This document shows positions 42,358 to 47,874 of a DNA stretch of 47,874 bases, in pieces. Under the pieces are notes generated by a model, which was given only the letters and a program-made list of their open reading frames with translations, made no database searches and was not told the DNA's origin. The number at the start of each line of letters is the position of its first letter. Position 1 is the stretch's first letter. The translations under genes were made by a program, and so were the position numbers. The stretch is from contig SUSY01000010.1 in NCBI GenBank assembly GCA_015063185.1, positions 1-47,874 of the forward strand, given 5' to 3'. Origin of the DNA: Thermoplasmata archaeon. GTDB taxonomy: Archaea; Thermoplasmatota; Thermoplasmata; Methanomassiliicoccales; Methanomethylophilaceae.

Positions 42358-43650
42358 ATGGACCTCAGAATGGAGTTCGAGGGCAATGATGTCGTGATTA
42401 TTGAGTGTGAGAATGCCATCGGAGATGTGATCATACCTCGTACGATACATTCCGATGACCATAAGAACCTCAACGGAGGACATGAGTTCACGATAAGAAA
42501 GATCGATAAGTATGCGTTCTCATGCTGCGAGGGCATCACATCGATCCATATGCCAGATACGGTCACGTCCATCGACGGCAGTGCATTCTCGGATTGTCCA
42601 GACCTTGAATCCATAATCGTGGACGATGGCAATTCGAACTACGCATCCAAGGACGGAGTGCTCTTCGACAAGGATGTCTCATTCATGATCAAGTTCCCTG
42701 AGGGGAAGAAGGGGGATTACGTCATACCTGAAGGTGTAATGGCTCTGGGAGAATTCGCATTCAGCAGAGGTCCAGGACTGACATCCGTCACGTTCCCCGA
42801 CAGCATCACATCCTTGGAGGATTGCACCTTCGCATGGTGTCCCAATCTGGTTTCGATATGTGTGAACGCCGGTAACGGATGTTTCTCATCGAAGGACGGT
42901 GTACTTTTCGACAAGGAAGGTACGGTATTGATCAAATACCCCGAAGGAAAGAGGGGAGACTACATCGTACCCGAAGGTGTGATATCCATGAGGAGCTGGG
43001 CCTTCAGTGAATGTCCGGGTCTGACATCGATCATCATACCTGAAGGTGTGACCTCCATCGAGGATTGGTCGTTCAACGAATGTACAGGACTCTCATCGGT
43101 TTCTATACCGGGAGGTATGAGGTCGATAGGTAATTTCGCTTTCTCGAAATGTGTGAATCTGAACTCCGTGAAGATACCTGCCAACGTCAGATCAATTGGG
43201 AACAACGCATTCGACGAATGTCACAATCTTACCTCGATGACCATACCCGAAGGTGTGACCTCCGTGAGGGAGTATACCTTCTCAGGTTGTTGTAATCTCG
43301 AATCTGTGACTCTCCCTGAAAGCATAACCTCGATCAAGGACAATGCATTCGCAGGATGCTGTGCTTTGACATCGATCGACATACCGAAGAATGTCACATC
43401 CATCGGTAGATATGCGTTCAAAGGATGTTCGAAACTCACCACGATCGTGATTCCTGAAGGTGTGACATCCATCGATGATTGGGCATTCTCCGAATGTACT
43501 GGGTTGGAATCCATCCACATACCACGTAGTGTAGAATCGATGGGATTGTGGGTGTTCAATGAATGTACCGGATTGAAGAGAGTGTATCTCGATTCCGATA
43601 TCGATTATGATTTTGGAAAAGGAGTTGAGATCGTCAGGTCGAAATCCTGA
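42358..43650 (+). CDS. BspA-type leucine-rich repeat protein (LRR_5)
   Basis: A 430-residue protein built from about 15 repeats of roughly 23 residues with the pattern LTSIxIPEGVTSIxxxAFxxC, the Treponema/BspA LRR class. Two longer inserts (DDGNSNYASKDGVLFDKD and NAGNGCFSSKDGVLFDKE) are also typical. Known relatives are surface adhesins, but here there is no signal peptide, membrane helix or anchor, so the product is probably cytoplasmic or needs another export path. Gut methanogens hold many copies. It is divergent from the AlbA_2 gene and followed by a broken paralog. Confidence 0.88.
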   Translation: MDLRMEFEGNDVVIIECENAIGDVIIPRTIHSDDHKNLNGGHEFTIRKIDKYAFSCCEGITSIHMPDTVTSIDGSAFSDCPDLESIIVDDGNSNYASKDGVLFDKDVSFMIKFPEGKKGDYVIPEGVMALGEFAFSRGPGLTSVTFPDSITSLEDCTFAWCPNLVSICVNAGNGCFSSKDGVLFDKEGTVLIKYPEGKRGDYIVPEGVISMRSWAFSECPGLTSIIIPEGVTSIEDWSFNECTGLSSVSIPGGMRSIGNFAFSKCVNLNSVKIPANVRSIGNNAFDECHNLTSMTIPEGVTSVREYTFSGCCNLESVTLPESITSIKDNAFAGCCALTSIDIPKNVTSIGRYAFKGCSKLTTIVIPEGVTSIDDWAFSECTGLESIHIPRSVESMGLWVFNECTGLKRVYLDSDIDYDFGKGVEIVRSKS

Positions 43651-43784
43651 GATCGATTGTCACATATGATATTATTAATTAATAAAGCTGATAACTTAAT
43701 AAGAATTATTAATTAAAATAGTATCAATTGTACCCACGGGTGCATAGCAATAGATAATTCTGCGGATGTCATATAGGTTAACCA
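43651..43784. other. Gap between the LRR gene and the LRR remnant
   Basis: AT-rich DNA with the first copy of the TAAAGCTGATAACTTA-type motif (43683-43698) and a TATA-like CATATAGG at 43770-43777. No gene. Confidence 0.5.
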
Positions 43785-44096
43785 ATGGGTGAAACGACCT
43801 GTCCCAATGAGATTGTCAGGATCGACATCTGACCTTTAGGATCAGTGATAGCGGTGCTACTGTCGTAGGTTGTGATGATATCGAAGGAGATATCATCATC
43901 CCTGGAAGGATCCGTCATGATATGGAACTGAAGGTCACTGCGATCGATGGGGCTTTCAGATGTTGTTTCATCTTGGAATCCGTTCAGATTCCAGAAAGTG
44001 TAACATACATTGTGGCTGGTCATTCTCAGGTTGTTTCAATCTGAAGTGTGTTGAGAATCTCTCCGGTGTAAATTTGAAATTGAAACCTCCGATGTA
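43785..44096 (+). pseudogene. Frameshifted remnant of a second BspA-type LRR gene
   Basis: Translated in two frames this stretch rebuilds the start of an LRR paralog. From about 43829 the frame reads LTFRISDSGATVVGCDD, EGDIIIPGRIRHDMELKVTA and FRCCFILESVQIPESVTYI, matching the N-terminus of the intact gene at 42358. At about 44010 the frame breaks; WSFSGCFNLKCVENLSG resumes in another frame. ATG at 43785 runs into a TGA after 15 codons, so the beginning is shifted as well. The remnant is cut off by AT-rich DNA after one or two repeats. Confidence 0.75.
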
Positions 44097-45240
44097 GTCA
44101 CAAAGATTTATTGGATGCTCTAATAGTAATTTATTAAGCTAATATCTTAAACAAATTAATTAATTCTATTTAGCATGATCTATTCGAATTTGATTCTAAA
44201 TTCGTATGATTTAACAGCGTTTTTTACGGATTGGATTTTGAGCACGAATACCCCTACCTTTTCGTGCACAAAAATCAATTCGTAAGATATTTGATTTCTA
44301 GATCGATTTTGATCAAAAATCCATGAAAATTTCCGATAAAGAGCAGTATGTAAAATTGTGCGAATTCGATTCAAAAATTGCATGTAATATTGTTAACCAA
44401 TATTAATTAAGCTAGTAACTTTATCTATTAATTTAATTCTTATCATTTGGAATTTGATTAAAATGTCTTCAAATTATTCCAAAAATTGAAAAATTAAAAA
44501 AATGCATTGGATCTATCGAAAAATGGTTGAAATCTTGAAATTGAGAAAAAATCATCATTTTTAATCAAATTACACCTTATTTTTGTCGAAATTTTGCCTT
44601 CACAACACTACATCAGGTAAAAAATCAGTTTTTGTCTAATTTTATACACATTACCCCAGGTAATTATGTTCAAAATAGCGTTTTTTAGTTGATATTCGGG
44701 AGTCCTTACTGAACGATTATGGTGTATAAATTGAAATACTCCGGGTGATTTTTAATATATATCGAATTAATTAATCTTTTAGCTTTATAGCTTAACACAT
44801 ACAATATTGGTTGAATATAATCGATATTCGTTGTAAATTGACAAATTAGAATTTTTTTAAATAGGTTAAGCAATCACATTAAAAAAATAATTACCAATAA
44901 AAACAGAATCGAATTTTTATAAAATATGAAGATTTTAAAAAAAATGTACAATCGTTACATGAATGTGGCATGAATGAACATTTTTAAAACTAATTAATCT
45001 GATTAAGCATCCAGATTAATTATTTTACTAATTTAAGATTCATACATATTAACGGCGATTATATACGAATACAATCGATCGTCATGGGAATCGATAATGA
45101 TACAGACCTTATACACATCGAATTTGAAATGGACTTACTTTGAATAAAATTACAACATACCTCTACACATTTTTAATTGTTCAAAAATATATAATTATGT
45201 AAAGTTATCAGCTTAATTAATTATAGTTTCATCATTTATC
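44097..45240. other. AT-rich non-coding block with oriented 16-base motifs
   Basis: More than 1.1 kb of very AT-rich DNA without a credible gene. A 16-base motif, consensus TTAAGCTRATAACTTW, occurs at 44134-44149 and 44407-44422 on the plus strand and at 44780-44795 and 45201-45216 on the minus strand; another plus copy is at 43683-43698. Most copies adjoin AATTAATTAA. The copies therefore face each other across a centre near 44600. A long hairpin lies at 44224-44285. Possible readings are a replication- or partition-related site, a mobile-element relic, or an RNA locus. Confidence 0.65.
44224..44285 (+). ncRNA. Candidate structured RNA (25-bp hairpin)
   Basis: Arms 44224-44248 and 44261-44285 pair over 25 positions around a 12-base loop. 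Twenty-one are Watson-Crick, two are G-U if read as plus-strand RNA, and two are A-A. The core GCACGAA / TTCGTGC is perfect. The wobble pairs only work on the plus strand, which hints at selection on RNA. No promoter or family match is evident. Confidence 0.35.
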
Positions 45241-45269
45241 AAAAAATGGGTCCAAGGACCCAAGGGATT

Positions 45270-45782
45270 TCATTCCAGAATCGGGAACCTCTTCACCAAT
45301 GTAGTATCCTTCCACCATTCTCCCAATCCTATCACAGAACATGAGTTCGTGAACAATACGCCGAACAGCACCACGATGTAGATGACGTGGTAATCGATGA
45401 TGGGATTATCACTCAGAGGGGAAACGGCAAGATAGAATATGAAGAACATCAGCATCCCGCCCACACAACAGAGCCTCTTACCGATTCCAAGTATCAATCC
45501 TACGCCCAATGCGAACATGGCCAGTACGATCACGATGTCCAGTAACCCAGATATATCGACCATGGGTTCGAACAACCAACCGAACGTTCCGTTCGATGCA
45601 TGCATCAGGAATCCTTTCGTTGGAGATCCCCCATCGATCAGACCCTGTCCGGGAGCCGTAGGGTACCCAAGTCCGAAAGTCTTGTCCAAGAATGCCCAGA
45701 ACAACATGAAACCGATCAATACTCTTAGTATACCGAAAGTGAATGCTCCCGGATCGGTCGTAAATCTCTTTTTAAGATCCAT
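45270..45782 (-). CDS. DoxX/DoxD-like membrane protein
   Basis: A 170-residue protein with four hydrophobic helices, of the DoxX family: GILRVLIGFMLFWAFLDKTFG at the start and the later FALGVGLILGIGKRLCCVGG. An extracytoplasmic loop between the first two helices contains GLIDGGSPTKGFL, as in DoxD-type subunits of thiosulfate:quinone oxidoreductase. Those enzymes need a quinone pool, which these methanogens lack, so the role is open. Start ATG at 45782. A TATA-like CTTAAATAG (45804-45812) lies about 25 bases upstream, within the stop of the preceding gene. Confidence 0.87.
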   Translation of the reverse strand: MDLKKRFTTDPGAFTFGILRVLIGFMLFWAFLDKTFGLGYPTAPGQGLIDGGSPTKGFLMHASNGTFGWLFEPMVDISGLLDIVIVLAMFALGVGLILGIGKRLCCVGGMLMFFIFYLAVSPLSDNPIIDYHVIYIVVLFGVLFTNSCSVIGLGEWWKDTTLVKRFPILE

Positions 45783-45806
45783 ATCGTTAGATTGGGTCGT
45801 GTCTAT

Positions 45807-46094
45807 TTAAGATGCACATTCCAACAACGAACTGTCTCGACGATGGTTACGACGGATCCTATCCAATGATTCCCTCCTCGCCATCCCATTCACCTTCCTG
45901 CGATACACTATGTACAATCCCACAGTTACAGCAGAGAATGCTGCAACCGCCAACATCAGAGTTGTCGCCACAGGTAATGTGAAGGCGTTCTCCACATTGG
46001 TCAACATCTGATCGACATCCTTCGCATCATCTCCGAACATGGAGAGTATGCTATGCGATGCCCTTATGATAGAATCGGGGATCGATATCATCAT
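45807..46094 (-). CDS. Small membrane protein, one transmembrane helix
   Basis: A 95-residue protein that I do not recognise. The first 45 residues are mixed helical, residues about 46-65 (VATTLMLAVAAFSAVTVGLY) form one hydrophobic helix, and the tail is strongly basic (RRKVNGMARRESLDRIRRNHRR), predicting a cytoplasmic C-terminus. It reads in the same direction as doxX, 24 bases ahead of it. A short palindrome GTGAT ... ATCAC lies just before the start. Two ATGs are adjacent at 46094 and 46091. Existence is likely but not certain. Confidence 0.6.
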   Translation of the reverse strand: MMISIPDSIIRASHSILSMFGDDAKDVDQMLTNVENAFTLPVATTLMLAVAAFSAVTVGLYIVYRRKVNGMARRESLDRIRRNHRRDSSLLECAS

Positions 46095-46123
46095 ATGATC
46101 GTGATTTCGATATCACGGCCTCC

Positions 46124-46137
46124 GTAGGGACCCCTAC
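46124..46137 (-). terminator. Weak hairpin after the protease operon
   Basis: GTAGG and CCTAC pair across a four-base loop between the end of the 113-residue gene and the next start. Weak on its own; its place at the operon end supports it. Confidence 0.35.
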
Positions 46138-46191
46138 TTGTGTGTATTTAAGCATAATCAAAATACGAAGTAAATTGTTTTGAGGAACGAT

Positions 46192-46533
46192 TCACCAATC
46201 GTCCTCGATGATCTTGGGTCTCTGACAGTTGAGGGATGCCCTTCTGCGGTCCGCGATCGAATCCGCGATGGATGCTCTCTTGGAATCGTCACAGTCAGTG
46301 GCCATGACGTAGATGTCGACCTGACCGTGATATGCATTGTCCTTCCAGATACCTTTCCTGTCGGACCCTGCCACATGTGCCTTCATATCGGCAGCCTCCT
46401 CGACACACATGATCTTGAATCCCTCTCCTGCCTCGGTGCTGATGAGCATCACGCCGGCCACAGCAGGGATCTCGTCCTTGTCCATAACATATGGACCCTC
46501 GAACTTGTAACCATCGATGACAATAGTCTTCAT
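46192..46533 (-). CDS. Small protein coupled to the trypsin-like protease, possibly GIY-YIG-like fold
   Basis: A 113-residue protein with no family I can name with certainty. The order of elements (GPYVMDKDEIPAVAGVMLIS, then VEEAADMKAHV, then IWKDNAYHGQVDIYVMATD and SIADRRRASLNC) recalls a GIY-YIG domain: GVYxI strand, a loop with Arg/His, and a C-terminal N. The catalytic Tyr and Arg are not conserved, so nuclease activity is unlikely. The ATG at 46533 follows GGGTGA and lies just after the protease stop; a GTG at 46542 would overlap that stop. Likely translated together with the protease. Confidence 0.72.
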   Translation of the reverse strand: MKTIVIDGYKFEGPYVMDKDEIPAVAGVMLISTEAGEGFKIMCVEEAADMKAHVAGSDRKGIWKDNAYHGQVDIYVMATDCDDSKRASIADSIADRRRASLNCQRPKIIEDDW

Positions 46534-46538
46534 TCCGT

Positions 46539-47414
46539 TCACCCGATAATCCTGTATCCGTCATCGTCTGCTTCGGACTTATACTTCACGCCCTTCCTGT
46601 TCAACACATCCAAGATGGTCTTGATGTGAACGCCCAATCCGAGATTCATCACCTGTTCGGGCATGGGATCCCCGGACTGGAAAGTGCTCTTGAATCCGAG
46701 CTTCATATGTGCGGTACGGGACTGGATACCGACGATACGTCCTTCCCTGTCGAAGATGGGACCTCCGGATTGACCGCGCAGTCCGGGAGTGGACGTTTCA
46801 ATCCAGAGTTTATCGAACGCATCCTCGTCCTTGGTCTTCCCGGAACTTACGGTACGGGTGTATATCCCGTCATTGGGGAAGAACGGTATCGGAAGGACGC
46901 CTTCGTTTATCACGAACACGTTCTTGTTGGCATCGAAGGATGTGGCTGCATTCGTGAACGGGAATCCGAGTCTACATAGGCTGGTACCGGTACGGATCTT
47001 GTTGGGATCCTTGAAGGTAGGATATTCCTTGACGTATTCCTTCCTGAAGTTCTTCAGTTTGATCACTGCAAGGTCCAATTCCATGTTTATGTATGCATTC
47101 TCCAACTCAGTACCCGGGATGCCGAACCAGAAGGAGTGGTGATCGGACCATTCTCCCTCCAATGCCTTCGGCTCATCCGGATGAGCAGCATTCCACTCTT
47201 TCACATCCTGGATCTTCCTGATGCATTCCCTATGTTTCACGACAGGGATGACCACATGTGCGGCGGTCAATGCCCAACCTTCGGGATTGATGACCACGAA
47301 AGCACCGACACCCGACTCCACATTACCATTGATGAAATGTCTCGAACAAATGACAGGGAACGTACACTTCATCATCTTCTCACAGGCATCGGCGAACATA
47401 TGCACCCAAATCAT
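46539..47414 (-). CDS. Trypsin-like serine protease
   Basis: A protein of about 291 residues with an S1-type fold. The catalytic triad is readable: His in GWALTAAHVVIP, Asp in MELDLAVIKLK and Ser in RGQSGGPIFDREGRIVG. It lacks a PDZ domain, so it is not DegP-like, and it shows no convincing signal peptide, suggesting a cytoplasmic protease, perhaps in defence or stress. The frame is open to a TTG at 47432; ATG at 47414 or 47399 are both possible starts. The TGA overlaps or adjoins the start of the small downstream gene. No substrate can be inferred. Confidence 0.85.
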   Translation of the reverse strand: MIWVHMFADACEKMMKCTFPVICSRHFINGNVESGVGAFVVINPEGWALTAAHVVIPVVKHRECIRKIQDVKEWNAAHPDEPKALEGEWSDHHSFWFGIPGTELENAYINMELDLAVIKLKNFRKEYVKEYPTFKDPNKIRTGTSLCRLGFPFTNAATSFDANKNVFVINEGVLPIPFFPNDGIYTRTVSSGKTKDEDAFDKLWIETSTPGLRGQSGGPIFDREGRIVGIQSRTAHMKLGFKSTFQSGDPMPEQVMNLGLGVHIKTILDVLNRKGVKYKSEADDDGYRIIG

Positions 47415-47507
47415 CGATTCGATACTTAACAATGGGCATCGTATTGATGCATATGGTAGTGCATCGGTGCCAAACCATTAATATCTGTGCGCGTATGCAC
47501 CTTCAAC

Positions 47508-47584
47508 GCCACCTTTGCATAGCCCGGTAGTGCGGCTGACTTGTAATCAGCAGGTCGAGGATTCGAATTCCCCAGGTGGCTCCA
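47508..47584 (+). tRNA. tRNA-Thr (anticodon UGU)
   Basis: A full cloverleaf: acceptor GCCACCT / AGGTGGC, anticodon stem GCTGA / TCAGC around the loop CTTGTAA (anticodon TGT at 47542-47544), T arm with GATTCGAATTC. Discriminator T and an encoded CCA end it. TTAATATC near 47477-47484 could be its TATA box. Confidence 0.95.
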
Positions 47585-47748
47585 CCTCTTATCAATCATG
47601 ATTCTGGATAGCTGAAATGTTTATCTGAACGACCATACATTTTTTGCCGAAATCGATCGATGGGCTTCACATTAAATGCCAGTAGTATAGGTCATCGATT
47701 CACTGTCTTTTACTCGATCACATGTACAGAACTCTAGGGTGATCTGGG

Positions 47749-47874
47749 GATAAGGATAAGGATAAGGATAAGGATAAGGATAAGGATAAGGATAAGGATA
47801 AGGATAAGGATAAGGATAAGGATAAGGATAAGGATAAGGATAAGGATAAGGATAAGGATAAGGATAAGGATAAG
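47749..47874. repeat. Tandem hexanucleotide repeat (GATAAG)21, reaching the window edge
   Basis: GATAAG is repeated 21 times without a single change and runs into the right edge, so the true length is unknown. The 160 bases between the tRNA and this array hold no gene I can support. Confidence 0.97.

Noticed and set aside
44180..44383. 67-codon minus-strand frame in the AT-rich block
   Set aside because: It lies across the long hairpin, has no promoter or family, and is expected by chance in AT-rich DNA of this size.
37326..47584. Integrated phage or plasmid bounded by tRNA-Thr
   Set aside because: No capsid, replication or packaging genes and no repeat of the tRNA 3' end elsewhere in the window.
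47749..47874. Telomere
   Set aside because: Archaeal chromosomes are circular; the array lies at the window edge after a tRNA and is better seen as a tandem repeat or an assembly limit.

Overview
The window looks like a piece of a methanogenic archaeon of the order Methanomassiliicoccales, most likely a gut or rumen member. The strongest evidence is the methanol methyltransferase pair mtaC-mtaB in highly biased codons. Supporting evidence is archaeal TATA boxes about 25 bases ahead of many starts, expanded families of orphan AAA ATPases and BspA-type leucine-rich repeats typical of gut microbes, and a near absence of TAG stop codons (one in about 41 genes), as expected where TAG encodes pyrrolysine. 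The species cannot be fixed from sequence alone.

Layout. 0-1.7 kb: the 5' part of an ABC efflux ATPase with its TetR regulator, then sfsA. 1.8-6.6 kb: a leftward block of five genes (coiled-coil protein, two zinc-ribbon proteins, small coiled-coil protein, SPFH/virion-core-like protein with two zinc ribbons) ending in a hairpin terminator; it resembles the bacterial ydjFGHI membrane-stress locus. 6.6-9.3 kb: a geranylgeranyl-reductase-like flavoprotein and an IS1634-like transposase that seems to lack its catalytic aspartates. 9.5-11.7 kb: mtaCB. 12-18 kb: a broken EamA transporter with a histidine-rich tail, a MATE exporter, a DUF2284 protein, a NifX/NafY-like protein, a YeiH-type membrane protein, and an ABC-2 exporter. 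18.2-21.6 kb: an AAA ATPase behind three 33-base-spaced repeats, then htpG, which is rare in archaea.

21.85-29.04 kb holds the most notable system: a six-gene operon for a hydrogenase-4-like (Hyf/complex I-related) membrane complex. Its catalytic-type large subunit has lost all four nickel-binding cysteines, and its ferredoxin-type and NuoB-type subunits are fused. The proton/sodium-pumping subunits and the iron-sulfur chain are kept, so it is best read as an energy-converting-hydrogenase-related (Ehr) redox pump with unknown electron partners. A UspA gene converges on its end.

29.5-37 kb: a secreted, membrane-anchored transglutaminase-like protein, a second AAA ATPase bracketed by matching palindromes, and a 1411-residue acyl-CoA dehydratase activase-like protein. 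37-45.2 kb is an accessory region: two back-to-back serine recombinases behind a 20-base palindrome, meso-diaminopimelate dehydrogenase, a 32-residue membrane protein, a CsaA-like tRNA-binding protein, an AlbA_2 regulator bracketed by a second palindrome type, a BspA-like LRR gene, a frameshifted LRR remnant, and about 1.2 kb of very AT-rich non-coding DNA with five oriented copies of a 16-base motif and a long RNA-like hairpin. 45.2-47.9 kb: DoxX, a small membrane protein, a trypsin-like protease coupled to a small protein, tRNA-Thr(UGU), and a run of 21 GATAAG hexamers reaching the window edge.

How the genes may work together: MtaBC feeds methanol methyl groups to methanogenesis. The Hyf-like complex would couple an unknown low-potential redox reaction to ion pumping. 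The SPFH block and HtpG suggest envelope and protein stress responses. The 31-45 kb part carries orphan regulators and recombination genes with signs of transfer and decay.
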